This document shows, piece after piece, positions 44,301-58,227 of a stretch of DNA of 64,000 nt. Source of the stretch: Haliclona indistincta (Eukaryota; Porifera; Demospongiae; Haplosclerida; Chalinidae); NCBI GenBank assembly GCA_964017065.1, contig OZ024784.1, positions 16,287,152-16,351,151 on the forward strand. The letters run 5' to 3'. The first letter of the stretch is position 1; every line of letters begins with the position of its first letter. A program made the translations under genes and the position numbers. Below the pieces are notes generated by a model that did not search any database, was not told where the DNA came from, and saw nothing but the letters and a program-made list of their open reading frames with translations.

Positions 44301-47300
44301 TGTTCCAGTGAGCAGCAGCCGATTACGACAATTGAAGCTCATCAACATTTTCCACCGAACACTGCAGCAATACAGTCAGTTAGTGTGTTACAATAGATCA
44401 TGATGTACCTTGAGCTACTCTTGATGGCTTGTGCCTCATCAAGGATCATATACTGCCACTTGATCCGCTGAAAGTACTTGAAATCCTGCACCACCTACAG
44501 CAACACAAATAATACTGCACATGTGGAACTATACTTTACTAGACACTGATAATTATTTAAAACACACTGAGAGTACGATAAGTTGATAACAATAATAATT
44601 GCGGGAGATAAACTCTACGATTATGGTCACACATGTAAATACTACATGTATGATAAGCATTCTGTCTGTCATGCACGTGCTCGCACATCGGCCAAGGTCA
44701 TGTGACCATGAAGCCCATTGATGTCAAGACTATGCTTCAGTATAAAACGGCACTGCTCACACAGGACAATCAGCTTATACTTTGAAATCTTCTATTCCCA
44801 ATAATATCCTGACAATTTCCTAATTGACAGTGCTGGGACAATTTTTGGACTGCCAGTCTATGGATTGGCGGCAATTAATATCACAACTAAGAGAGGTTAG
44901 CATTAAACTGACACCATGCTCTAGATAGCACTATAGGTGCAAGTCAGTATTAATGTATTCTTGCTGTAGGTACTAGTCTACACTAGATAGCCGTGCTCTT
45001 GCTATAGGCACTAGTCTACACTAGATAGCCGTGCTCTTGCTATAGGCACTAGTCTACACTAGATAGCCGTGCTCTTGCTATAGGCACTAGTCTACACTAG
45101 ATAGCCGTGCTCTAGCTATAGGCACTAGTCTACACTAGATAGCCGTGCTCTTGCTATAGGCACTAGTCTACACTAGATAGCCGTGCTCTAGCTATAGGTA
45201 CTAGTCTACACTAGATAGCCATGCTCTTGCTGTAGGCACTAGTCTACACTAGATAGCCGTGCTCTAGCTATAGGCACTAGTCTACACTACATAGCCGTGC
45301 TCTTGCTATAGGCACTAGTCTACACTAGATAGCCATGCTCTTGCTGTAGGCACTAGTCTACACTAGATAGCCGTGCTCTTGCTATAGGCACTAGTCTACA
45401 CTAGATAGCCATGCTCTTGCTGTAGGCACTAGTCTACACTAGATAGCCGTGCTCTTGCTATAGGCACTAGTCTACACTAGATAGCCGTGCTCTTGCTATA
45501 GGCACTAGTCTACACTAGATAGCCGTGCTCTGAAGGCGTCATTTGTGATGTGACGGCGTGTTATGAGATGTGAGCCGCCGTGACTCAATGCTATAGGCAG
45601 TATATAAATTATAGCTACCACCATTGATGAATAATACAAACATTGTATGGATAACTTCTAGTTTCAATAACATGCTGACTTTATGGTTACACACAATCAT
45701 GCAATAAAGTACACATCCGCTCATAGCGTACGGAGCCCACTAAAAGTAAGATTAATGTACACTATAAACCAGCGCATTTTATAGTAACTAATCATACTCA
45801 ATATACGATACTAATACTAAAATCCCAAAGCGATAATAATTGCTTAACATTCACATTTGTGTTTGTGCTGGGATCAAGTTTTGGACTGCCAGTCTACAGA
45901 CTGGTGGCAGTATAAACCCATTACAAGTCACATTGAGATCAAGTACACAGTCATGCTTTTCACACATCACACAGACTCTTTTGGTAAAAATGAGCAACAT
46001 AGCGATGCTTAGGTTCTAATGTCTGTGCCATTAAATTTTACTACAAAACATGCTAGGAGTTTATAACAATTCAATGAACACACTTAAGTACAACCATAAA
46101 ATAGCAGCACAAAAATCATAGCAATGCTGTGCATGAGAATTGAATTAGATTGCAACCACACAGTTTTGCGATCATTGAGTAGTGGAATCTATGATTGTGA
46201 TACTACCAGTGTACTGGAGCTAACTAAACACAGATTCAATTGTATAGTACATCTTGTACAGCATCATTGTATGCACAACAATAGCAGTACAGATTCACTC
46301 ACACATAATCACTACAAAAACTTTCCGTTCCAAGATAAGATACACACACACACCTGCCAAATATGGGCACAGCTACCGATTGGCAGCTACTACAATGAGT
46401 ACGTACCAGGTACGTGTGTACGCATTCATCATGTGATGTCATGTGACGACAATAAAACACACGCAGGACCCACTAGCATCAGGACTATCGCACAGAATAA
46501 AAGATCCCCGCACAGTGCAATCCACAACACAATAATGGACCCCTTGTAAATATTCTGGGTTTTCCTGCTATTTTTTGGGACCACCATCATTGGTGGTTAA
46601 TTATAACTACACAGAGTTGTAGATGTGGAGCTTCTTACCAGTTGATAGCTGGAGATGAGAATATGAAATGGAGCATTGCGTTTGTACAGCAACTTCTGTG
46701 AAGTGGAAGCACATGCAAGTGAAACAGAAAATGTCTTGTCTACAAGCACTTGCCTGATTCCAATACTTTCTGATGACCTTGCGCTCATGAGGGCTACCCC
46801 AGTATGGGAGCACCTGAAACACAAAGAGATAATGGTAGAAGTGAGTAGAGAGATGGAGTCTACCTTGAAGGAGGGCACGAATCTTGTGCACTCTTGTTGC
46901 CAGTTGTGCAGCGTAGAGGCTGGAGACACTATGAGGAAAGGGCCCCATATATCCTGACACTGTTTACGATGAGTTGGATTTGTTAGTGTAGAGAGCAATG
47001 CAGTACAGACCTCAGCAAGATGTGAGAGCAGTGCTATGCTTTGAACTGTCTTTCCCAAGCCCATCTCGTCAGCCAGGATACCATTGATGCCCTGTATAAT
47101 ACCAGACATTAATAATTTCCTTTTTACACTATCCCTGCCTTACCTGGTCATACAAGCTAGCCAGCCAGTTCATTCCTTTCAGCTGGTAAACTTTCAGCTG
47201 TCCCTTGAACAAGCTGGGCTGAGGTAGCTGGCGCTCTGTGCTCATGGACGGGTTAGCGAGACTGAAACTACGATCAACTAAGAGAAAGATAGTCAAATAA

Positions 47301-50300
47301 AGAGAGGTCATGCTTACAAGACTCCTGAAGATCAGAGGATTGACCGGCAGCTTCTGCAAACACTTGGGTCTACAGAAGGTGGAGAAGATGTGTGTACAGT
47401 TACGCAAATGTAAGCACAGCATGTCAGTACACACACAGATACTGACCTTAGCCTTCTGTTTCTGCACAGCATTCTGTACCGTTACAAGAGCTCTCTCCTT
47501 CATCACATCACAGTCTGAACAGAGACCATGAATGGATCGGTAGAGGTATAGTACAAGAACAGTGAATGAGCTACACACGCACGTTTCAACTCACCATAAT
47601 CATCCTCTACATTGACTGCACTTGATACTGGTGGTAGCTCCAATGGTTTATCATCCAGCAGACTGAGTATGTCCTCTGTTGACTTCTCTCCTGTTGATTT
47701 TCTTGCCATAAAATGAGCAAACAGTTCTGTCTGGGTGATTAGGAAATTCAGTTTCCGTTGTTGCCGCTTAGCCTGTATTAACATCACAGTAATCACTGAG
47801 CTAGCTTACAGCACACACTGTACCTCTCTCATTTCGTCAACCATCCGTTGCTGCTCCACAGCCTCTTTCTCAGCCTTCTTCCTCAGCTCCTTCTCCACTT
47901 TCTCGTGTTTCTTCCAGTACACCAGCATCTCTCTCATGATCCTGCGAGCACGAGGCACCACACCACTGACCTCCTTGCTCAAACGCTGCGACTTGACTGC
48001 ACATCGTCTAACTTCTCTCTGACAGAACAAGGCAATCTGGGTGGAAAACATTACTAAGCACCTGGTCTGTGTCATATAAGCAATTTACACAATGAGAAAG
48101 CAAAAGGCAATCATGGAAGCAAAAGTATCACTTTCATCAACTCTGCTGCAAATCATTGTAATAGTACTGACCTCTTTCAAGAGACTAACTAGTTATGCAG
48201 AGTACAACAACTCTAGAGTGATTATGTGAGCAATGGTCAATAGTTCCCTAACTTCATATTCACTTTCAAGTGTTGTGTTCTTGTTGATGACTACAGCTAT
48301 GCTAATTAGAGTCTTGCCCAGCTGCTACAGTTTGGACAAGCTATGAATCTCAGTAAACACCACAGAAATGTACATCATCTTCTACAGCTTACATAGCTTT
48401 ATTACAAGCACTACAGCGTAACAAGGACTGCTGCTACATACCTTCTTGTTGTTGATCAGCATAGTGTGCCTAGCCTGGGCAAACATTTTAGCCATTTTTG
48501 GCACCTCCTTCTTAGCAATGTAGGCCCAGAGCTTGACGCGATACTGCTCCCTCTCTTTATCACGCTGTTCCTTCTCCTTTACCACCTCCAGTCTCTTTCT
48601 CTTGGTCTCCTGGAGAGAAAGACATGACGTACAACTCACATAAAGTTATTAGACTAACTTTGACTCTAAACAATGCTCTCTTCTGCTCATTGGTCTTCTT
48701 CAGTTGTGCCTTATGCTGTGCTTCAGCTATCCTATCCTCGCGCCGTTTCTTCTTCAGCTCAAGATATCGGTCAGTTGGCAACACCAGTCCAGCACTGAGA
48801 TACTGATACTCACGAACCTAGACACAAAGAAATATCCAAGTGACAGTTGGTATGGTGACACTTGCATTTGCTACGAAGGATGCTGGTATTAACATGTACA
48901 GCAATAACATGCACTAGCAAAAATGTGAAAGGTGTTTCAGAAAAGCAGGTTAGCAGGATTATGTCAGCACATTTACAAGCAACTTGAAAGATAGTGCAAT
49001 CGCAGTTTACTAAACAACTATAAGTCTCAATGCAGCAAAGCAACATGAAAGCATCCATGATGAAGGTGAACACGTCCTACAAGCACCCTACATCCTGTTT
49101 TAATAATGCTTGTAACAAATGATGTGAGATTGTGTACAACACTCTTAGAATCAGTACGAATGATATTTATAATTATGGTATGAATGATCGTACTACTACC
49201 ACCAACATGCAGGTCTTCACACTACCTTTGCAAGTCTCTTCAGTTTCAGTCTCCATCTCTTCCTCATCTTGTATCGCAGTTCTAACATGATAGCCAACTT
49301 CTCTGTATTGTCCAGTTCCTCATCTTCCTCCTCTGATTCACTGAGTAGCAAATCCTATAACCAAAAACCACAGTGAAATGTTCTGTGCATGATCTTTGTA
49401 AAATTGAACTTCTGTTTTTGAAAGCTGTCTGATTGTCTGGTTTTCCAAACCACTCACATGTATAAACCCACAAACACACAAAGTGTTCTTTACCTTGATC
49501 CATTCTCTCTCACGTGTGACATGAGTGAAGTTGTATAAGTGAGAATCGTAAGAGCTGAGCTTCTTAGTAAGACTAGCTTCATCGTCATAACCTAAGGACC
49601 TGTGAGGAGACAAAGAAAAATTCATGAAGGCGAGTGCAAGACAGACGAGAAGACAGCCTTCCTGACTACAGAGTCAAAAAGCTACTTGAGCAGACAAAAG
49701 TCACTTACATATGGACAGGAGGTGTGTCTGATGCGCTGGGACAAGTCTCGTTTCTCTCTCCACATAGCAAGCTCCTCTCCACTTCGCACAGGAAGGGAGT
49801 CAGATTGAGCATCTGCTGGAGCCGCTGTAGATGAAGAGGCATGGCTGCCGTCTGTAGCACTGGTTGTCCCCTGTCCATAACGCCAGCAGATGGTGAAGTG
49901 GCTTGATGTCTGAAGGAAAAATATGATGGACACAACCAATAAAATTAATTTTATGCCAATATTTCTCAGTCGAGACATTAGCTGTGGATCCAGCTATTGT
50001 CAAAGTCTAGAGCTAAACCTATTATTATTATTATTATAAATGACAGATTTATATAAATTTAAAACTTACAGAAAGATCTATGTCCAATTGATAACGACTA
50101 AGACAGTGGTGGAAGAGAAGGCAGCTAGTGGACACACCACAGAACTTACAGCAACGAGAATAGGACGGACGACAAGCTTAAAATTGTGACAAACGTCTTG
50201 ACGGGCACGAGAAGAGACAGAGTCCTTCTCCAAGCACAAAACTTGGTCAGAAACCGTCAGAGACAGCTAAAACGACGACAGAGATAGCCGTGGTGAGTTC

Positions 50301-50629
50301 TGAAAGGCTAGCGGCCGTCGCCTGGACTGCCCAGCTAAGCGGAAGTCAGTGGTGTAACTGCCACCACCCAGCCGACACCACGCGCCAAGCAACGCTCGCA
50401 GCGGCAGCCAGAACGCAACAGCGGGGAAAGAAAGAGCTCAAAACTCACCTTCACTGATGCAAACGGGAGCACATTCGCTCCAGGAGGTAGCTAGGACACT
50501 GTTGTGGACAATTGAATGGCGGTCAGGGGGCTGGTGTGTGGCGTGGCGGGGCGACTGGTGATTGCACGGCGTGCAGGCATTCTTGTCGATAAGGGCAACA
50601 TCGCCGCCACCTACAGTGACGAGCTCCAT
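41319..50629 (-). CDS. INO80: INO80 chromatin-remodelling ATPase
   Basis: Long multi-exon gene. The DBINO domain is at about 47,710-48,050 ([53 protein letters not shown]). The SNF2 ATPase lobe 1 has [31 protein letters not shown] (Walker A, about 47,060), [34 protein letters not shown], the DEAQ box ([11 protein letters not shown], about 44,440), and [16 protein letters not shown]. Lobe 2 has KVSDKLEG-type entry, [71 protein letters not shown]. Between lobes is the long INO80 insertion (42,650-43,550). The C-terminal tail is Ser/Pro/Lys-rich and ends PSARTLVTK at 41,319. INO80 slides nucleosomes and handles H2A.Z. The N-terminal exons (49,680-50,629) and the start MELVTVGGG at 50,629 are uncertain. 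A 2-kb intron holds a minisatellite. Confidence 0.93.
44829..45930. repeat. Intronic element with 38-bp minisatellite core
   Basis: From 44,959 to 45,531 about fifteen 38-bp units run in tandem (consensus CTAGTCTACACTAGATAGCC GTGCTCTTGCTATAGGCA) with CTT/CTA and TAT/TGT variants. Flanking segments at 44,829 (GTGCTGGGACAATTTTTGGA CTGCCAGTCTATGG) and 45,866 (GTGCTGGGATCAAGTTTTGG ACTGCCAGTCTACAG) are direct repeats, so array and flanks may be one repeat unit. It lies in the largest INO80 intron (about 44,510-46,620). Confidence 0.88.
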
Positions 50630-50770
50630 TTTTCCGGGGTCTGGCCAAATCTTGCATTGAACTCTGCGCACGTCTGACACACTTTCCGGACTTTATATTA
50701 TTTCGGGGTCTCATAATATTTGAATTCGGATACTTTCGTTCTGTGTCAGGATACTTGTTTTATAGCAGCC
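50630..50770. promoter_or_regulatory. Bidirectional promoter, INO80 / MCCC2
   Basis: About 140 bp lie between the proposed divergent start codons. It contains TTTCCGGACTTT and TTTTCCGGGG, partial ETS-like motifs. The INO80 side depends on an uncertain first exon. Confidence 0.5.
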
Positions 50771-52480
50771 ATGTTTCGTCTCTGTCTAAGTCGGAGTAGA
50801 AGCCTGCTAACCAGGCTGAACTTGACTGTTGCGAGATGTTACCATGGAGAAGAGAAGGCTGCTCGTATTGGGACTGCATTGGAGATGAAAGACGAAGTAA
50901 GACAGAACATCCAATACATGAAATCTGCTGTGCAAGACCTCAAGACTTTGGTTAATAAAGTAGAGCTGGGAGGAAGCCCAAAGGATAGAGAGCGCCATAC
51001 CAAACAGGGCAAGCTTCTGCCCAGAGAAAGAGTAAATCTGCTACTTGATCCTGGCTCTCCTTTTCTTGAATTGTCCCAGCTAGCTGCTCATCAATTGTAC
51101 TCAGATGAGGAAGGCAATTTAGAGGAGGTACCTGCAGCTGGGATCATAACTGGTATTGGCCGAGTGTCTGGGGTAGAATGCATGGTAGTTGCTAATGATG
51201 CAACTGTCAAAGGAGGAACGTATTTTCCGATGACAGTCAAGAAGCATACTCGTGCTCAGGAAATAGCCGAGCAGAACAATCTGCCTTGTATCTACCTGGT
51301 AGACTCAGGCGGTGCCATGCTGATACACCAGAAAGAAGTGTTTCCAGATCGTGACCATTTTGGACGTATATTCTACAATCAAGCTCACATGTCGTCTAAA
51401 GGTATTCCACAAATAGCAGTTGTAATGGGATCTTGCACTGCCGGAGGTGCCTATGTACCTGCCATGGCTGATGAGAGCATCATTGTAAAACAGCAAGGCA
51501 CCATCTTTCTTGCTGGGCCACCACTTGTGAAAGCTGCCACTAATGAAGTCATATCAGCTGAAAATCTTGGTGGAGCAGACGTCCATTGTAAGATATCTGG
51601 AGTAGCCGACCATTATGCTCAGGATGATCATCATGCTCTCCATCTTGCTCGCCGTTGCATTCATTATCTCAATCACAAGAAGAAACCAACCATCAATTTT
51701 CAAGAACCCGTTGATCCGCTTTTTCCTCAGGAAGATCTATATGGTATTGTACCAAGTAGCCTGAAGCAGTTCTATGATGTCCGACAGGTTATTGCTCGTT
51801 TAGTAGATGGCAGTTGGTTCTCTGAGTTTAAGGAACATTATGGTGTTACCTTGGTCACTGGATTTGCCCATATCCATGGTTACCCTATTGGAATAGTGGC
51901 TAACAATGGCATATTAAACTCTGAATCGGCAGTGAAGGCAACCCACTTCATTGAGCTATGCTGCCAGCGAGGTACTCCACTCCTCTTCTTACAGAATACA
52001 ACTGGTTTTATTGTAGGCAAGGATGCAGAGCATGGTGGCATTGCTAAGAATGGGGCCAAGATGGTCACTGCTGTTGCATGTGCACAAGTACCAAAGTTTA
52101 CTGTCATAATTGGTGGTAGTTTTGGTGCTGGTAACTATGGCATGTGTGGACGTGCGTATAGCCCTCGTTTCCTTTATATGTGGCCCAATGCTCGTATATC
52201 AGTGATGGGAGGGGAGCAAGCAGCTGGTGTACTGGTGTCCCTTGATGTGAAGAAGCTCAAGAAGCAAGGCAAGACAGTGACTGAGGAAATGATAAATGAG
52301 ATGAAGAGGCCGATTGTGGCTAAATATGAGGCTGAGGCCCATCCGTACTTTTCAAGTGCTCGACTCTGGGATGACGGCATCATTGACCCAATGGACACAC
52401 GGCGTATACTAGGTCTGAGTCTTAGTTCAGCACTGAACGCCCCAATACCCGAGACTAAATTTGGTGTGTTTAGAATGTAA
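50771..52480 (+). CDS. MCCC2: Methylcrotonoyl-CoA carboxylase beta chain, mitochondrial
   Basis: A single uninterrupted exon of 569 residues from ATG 50,771 ([20 protein letters not shown], an Arg/Ser/Leu-rich mitochondrial targeting sequence); an upstream in-frame ATG at 50,720 is less likely. Carboxyltransferase domain landmarks: [96 protein letters not shown] and [10 protein letters not shown]. The oxyanion-forming glycine pairs are intact. It transfers the carboxyl from biotin on the alpha chain to 3-methylcrotonyl-CoA in leucine breakdown. Length matches the human protein (563). The lack of introns is unusual in this window. It converges on MDH1 (194 bp between stops). Confidence 0.97.
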   Translation: MFRLCLSRSRSLLTRLNLTVARCYHGEEKAARIGTALEMKDEVRQNIQYMKSAVQDLKTLVNKVELGGSPKDRERHTKQGKLLPRERVNLLLDPGSPFLELSQLAAHQLYSDEEGNLEEVPAAGIITGIGRVSGVECMVVANDATVKGGTYFPMTVKKHTRAQEIAEQNNLPCIYLVDSGGAMLIHQKEVFPDRDHFGRIFYNQAHMSSKGIPQIAVVMGSCTAGGAYVPAMADESIIVKQQGTIFLAGPPLVKAATNEVISAENLGGADVHCKISGVADHYAQDDHHALHLARRCIHYLNHKKKPTINFQEPVDPLFPQEDLYGIVPSSLKQFYDVRQVIARLVDGSWFSEFKEHYGVTLVTGFAHIHGYPIGIVANNGILNSESAVKATHFIELCCQRGTPLLFLQNTTGFIVGKDAEHGGIAKNGAKMVTAVACAQVPKFTVIIGGSFGAGNYGMCGRAYSPRFLYMWPNARISVMGGEQAAGVLVSLDVKKLKKQGKTVTEEMINEMKRPIVAKYEAEAHPYFSSARLWDDGIIDPMDTRRILGLSLSSALNAPIPETKFGVFRM

Positions 52481-52674
52481 CGTACAATCTACAGCTAATT
52501 GCTTTGACTTTATCTACATCTAGTCATTCATAATATTTCCACAGGTGAAAAGGTTTTTGAAATAATCTATTTTTAATATCAAACACAATAATACAAAACA
52601 CTAGGTTCATAAGTTACCATACTACTCACAGCTAACAACTGAGTACATCAGGCATAAATAACACTTCCCACTTC

Positions 52675-54274
<1,600 letters not shown>

Positions 54275-54410
54275 TTTAGCTGTGAATTGGAAAGGTGGCT
54301 ACTGAGACTCGAGAGTAAAATAGAATCTGCACGTTCACTGCAGGTGATGGGGCCGGGGGCAAGTAGTATTTATCGCACGTGTATGAATATTTTAACCCTC
54401 AACATCCATC
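54275..54410. promoter_or_regulatory. Bidirectional promoter, MDH1 / ERMARD
   Basis: 136 bp between divergent start codons. It includes a GC-rich GATGGGGCCGGGGGC stretch and a CGCACGTGTATG E-box-like site near 54,375. Confidence 0.6.
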
Positions 54411-57400
54411 ATGAATCTCGTTTATTCGCTTTTCCCCGTTAGCTTTTATTTATTTATGGAGCAGTTTCTAACTACTGCACTGAAGGAAAAATCATCAGCA
54501 ATCAGTGCCTTCTGGTATGGAAAGTTTCTGCAAGAACTGGAGGAACAGAAAAAGGACAATTCCTCTGAGACCCCTTGCAGTAAACTCCTATCAACAACAA
54601 TATTAGGCAGAACCCTTCAGGAGCACGTACAAGATGCTACCAAAGAACTAAATACACATCAAACATCTTTATCATCTGGTGTGCATGCTCTAGTGACCTC
54701 TCGTCCTTCCTCGTCACTGGTTGATGACCTCTCTTGCTGTGTGTGTGGAAAGGACGACAAGATGGAAACATGCTTGCTCAACTGGAATAGAGTTGTACTG
54801 TCAGAAACTGAGTGCAGCTTAGGTATAGACATTGGGATGGGTAGAATTGAAGAAATTGTACTTGTTTTTATTAGGTTCGATTGCTAAGAGATTGGGTGTG
54901 GTCGCTAGTCAGTTGTACAGAGAAGTGAAAAAGATTGAAGTGTCTGATCTGATTGCACGATGGAAGTTACACCTAACATGGAGTCACAATGCTGAGGTAA
55001 CAGCAAATTTGCTACACACTGACTAACTGGAACACAGTTGTTCTGTGAGGCTGTGAGACTAGCAGATTTAGGAGCTGTGTGTTTGTCAATACTGTTGTCA
55101 TCAGCTGCCATGGAACGTTCACTAGGAGATGTGCGTGAACATAATATTATTTATGGTAGTTGCAAAATTTATTCAATTTTTTAGCTCTTTTTGACAGTTT
55201 CTGGAGGTAAGATATAATAAACAGGTGCAATGTATTTGCATGCTTTTGTTCTCCCAGCACAGCAGTGTCCAAACTTATTGAAAGATCTCATATCATCCTC
55301 AGAGCTTGAACAAGTTCTGGGAAAATATACAGTTCGCAAATACACACTCCAACTATAGATGACTTTGTTCTCTTCTCTCAGATACTCTCGCTCAAGGCTG
55401 CTATTGGTCCTCCCAGTGGTCTCAACTTGCGTAATATTCTCTGGCACGGATTTGCAGCTGATGGTGAAATTCCACAAGAGTACGTTGAAAATCAGCTAAC
55501 CATAACTGTTACCGTAATGTAGATATGCATATCTATTGGTTGCTATGGCTGCCAGTATTGGTCACACACTGCAGCATCATCATCCCTCTCTCACTGTCAC
55601 TCATCGTCCTTACACTACCTTTCCTCAGGAAGCACTCCTAACCTGTGTATTCCCACCTGGTCAGTGATGGTGTGCGATAGAGTTGTATCAATACATGTTC
55701 CATTTGCAGTTGAGAGGAGAGACCTATCGGCTGTGGAGAAGCTGTTTCAATCCTCATTCTTTGTTCTCCCCTCAATGCTTCCATCCTGGCTAAGTGCTCT
55801 GCATTACTACACTACTGGATGGTTAGATTTACAAATTGATTTTTTTTGTTGACAATGTAATCTTTGTTTAGCTACGGGCACTTTATCTGTCTCTCTCTCC
55901 CACTTGTGGAACATGGACTCAGACGAGTGTTTGCATGTTGTAATGGCTGTCCAGATCGAGTGCTCACTGCTGAGGTACTTCACTGCTTTCACATATCAGT
56001 TTGTGATCGTCCATTTTGTAGTCAACCACTCTCTATACTACCATGGATGAGGTGCAGTCATTGTATTGTGGTAATAATAATTTGAATTATGTTTTTAGAT
56101 ATTGTGTCCAGTGTTGACTGATGGTAGCACATCTAATGCATTAGTATCAGAGCTTGGAGATGGAAGAATTGTAAAAAAAATGTTGTGTATATTCTCTACA
56201 GTATTATTCATTTTATCACAGGAGATGCTGTTGGATCTGTTTGTTCATCCTGAGGGACCACGACTGCGGGACAGAGTCAGTCATGGTGAGGTGTGTAACT
56301 GATCACACTGTGATTCTCCACTCTCGCTAATGCCCTTCAGGTTCTGCTGAGTGATGTGTCTGCGTCATTTTCTGGTCATGTACTATGTGTGTGTGTATCA
56401 CTGTGTGTGCAGTATGCCCTGTCACATGACTCACTGGAGGTAGGTTACAAAATACTGATTATTACTAGACAAATTTTGCTTTATTTTGATATTTTCAAGG
56501 ACTCCTTTGTCAAACAGTGTAATTGGATTACTTCAAATTACACTTCAATATTTCATCCTCTGTCAATATTACACAGAGAAGTACGCTGCTGTCTGCTAAG
56601 ATATTTATGATCATAGTTTCTCTCAGCTAGTGGGTATGCTCGAAGAAGCGACACAATGGAGTGATCTCAAACCAATCTATAATGAATGGTGCTCCAGGTA
56701 AGTGCCTCAATACCATTTCGCTCTATATACTCCACAATTTATTTCAGTTCTATGCTTTACGAACCATCAAAAGAATTCCAAACAGCATTGGAACACCTTC
56801 AAACAATTCTCAACTCAGCATCCTCTTTGCCGACTACTTCCATCAGCAGTTTAATAGCTGAATCCACGCATCGCTTTGATTGTTCTCCAGTCGTTGCACT
56901 AGTAAAAAGATTGTGGTCAGTAAGAACATTATTTGTTTCACGAGGAATGCTCGAAGTGGCTGGAGTGCTGAGAAGAACAGTACAACGCATGCGAACAGCT
57001 GTAATACAGGTACAGCAGAAGACTGAATGTATATGAGGACATTGTTTTTGTACAGATTAGAACTACAACACTTCTTAGACATAAGCTTCATGTCCAACAG
57101 CAACTTCACTCTCGACAGAGAAGCAACTATCAACGCCTTCTAGGCTGGTGAGAACTGTGATACTCATTACTAAAGTTGTCTCCAGTCTTCCAGTGTATTA
57201 TTCAGCTATTCTGGTCACAGCAGTTACGGTGATGGCTGTTGTCAAACACTATCCATCCAACACTTCTTTAGACCATCAGCAAGTTATCCGGTAAGCTAAG
57301 AATCAACACTGAGTTTGCAGCCATTGTGTCTACTTCAGACAACTAAAGAAGGTGCTTCAGCTTGCAGAGAATCTGTCATCTCAGACAGCTCCATCCAAGA

Positions 57401-57486
57401 ATCGCTGGGAGGAAGCACATCAGCTTTGTCACTCACTCATGATCACTCTCTCTAAAGCACTACTCCCGCTCTTCAACCACAAATAA
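54411..57486 (+). CDS. ERMARD: ERMARD-like ER membrane-associated protein
   Basis: Multi-exon gene whose spliced product matches ERMARD (C6orf70) along most of its length. Matches include [52 protein letters not shown] (the DUF4209-type core), [59 protein letters not shown], and a C-terminal hydrophobic pair with [19 protein letters not shown] before the end at TAA 57,484-57,486. In mammals the protein is ER-associated and mutated in periventricular heterotopia; its biochemical activity is not established. The start ATG 54,411 gives a hydrophobic [15 protein letters not shown]; an ATG at 54,456 is an alternative. It converges on MRPL11. Confidence 0.88.
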
Positions 57487-57498
57487 TATATTATTTCT

Positions 57499-58094
57499 TT
57501 ATTCAACTACCTCAATACCAAGACTGCGAGCAGAGCCTATAATTGTTTTACAAATGCTTTCAAGAGATACTCTAGCAAATGCAGCGTCATTTTTTTTGAT
57601 GCAAGCTATCTCATAGATGTGCTTCAATGTGACAACACCAGCCACTTCATGACCTGACATAATATCAAAAATAATAGATAAACATTGTGTAATCACTGTA
57701 CCTGGTCTTTTAGCTCCCTTCTCAATCCCAGCAGCTGCTTTGAGAAAATATGAGGTGGGTGGAGATGAGATTGTGAATGAGAATGTTCTGTCGGGCTACA
57801 GGAGGATAACATCAAATCATGCATGTTGCAGAATGTCTCGTATACCGACATTAAAAGTAAATCTGACTGGAATTGGTACTCCCGGCTTGTAATTTTTGGT
57901 CTGTTCATTGAATTCTTTACAAAATACACCAATATTGACTCCTCTCTGGAATGAGGGTTAAAGAATTACGGAATAATAATCGAATTTTTTTAACAACTAA
58001 CTTGTCCTAAAGTAGGTCCCAGCGGAGGAGAAGGAGACGCTTTTCCTGCTGGAACATATGTACGAAGATATCTCACCACTTTAGTAGCTGCCAT
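57499..58094 (-). CDS. MRPL11: Mitochondrial ribosomal protein L11 (uL11m)
   Basis: Starts [36 protein letters not shown] (ATG 58,094), the N-terminal proline-rich uL11 signature that contacts elongation factors and 23S-type rRNA. It then runs [40 protein letters not shown] and the C-terminal rRNA-binding domain [20 protein letters not shown] ... [15 protein letters not shown]. It is about 175-190 residues in at least four exons. It is part of the L7/L12 stalk base of the mitochondrial large subunit. The MRPL11 and ERMARD stops are 12 bp apart. Confidence 0.94.
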
Positions 58095-58227
58095 TCTGTC
58101 AGTAGTACCACGTGGCTGAACTGTAAACAAAACCAAATTAATTCCATTTAACCGCCAGTGAAATATCAAAATAATATTAATAAACGTGGCTGACGACCTA
58201 GCCTGAGCAGTAGTATAGTGTGACTTT
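58095..58227. promoter_or_regulatory. Bidirectional promoter, MRPL11 / golgin-84
   Basis: 133 bp between divergent start codons. Contains ACCACGTGGCTGA (E-box CACGTG, near 58,110) and AACGTGGCTGACGACC. Confidence 0.6.

Noticed and set aside
49682..50003. Minus-strand ORF with a hydrophobic [11 protein letters not shown] start
   Set aside because: The hydrophobic part is intron sequence; only the downstream portion ([11 protein letters not shown] onward) reads as an INO80 N-terminal exon.
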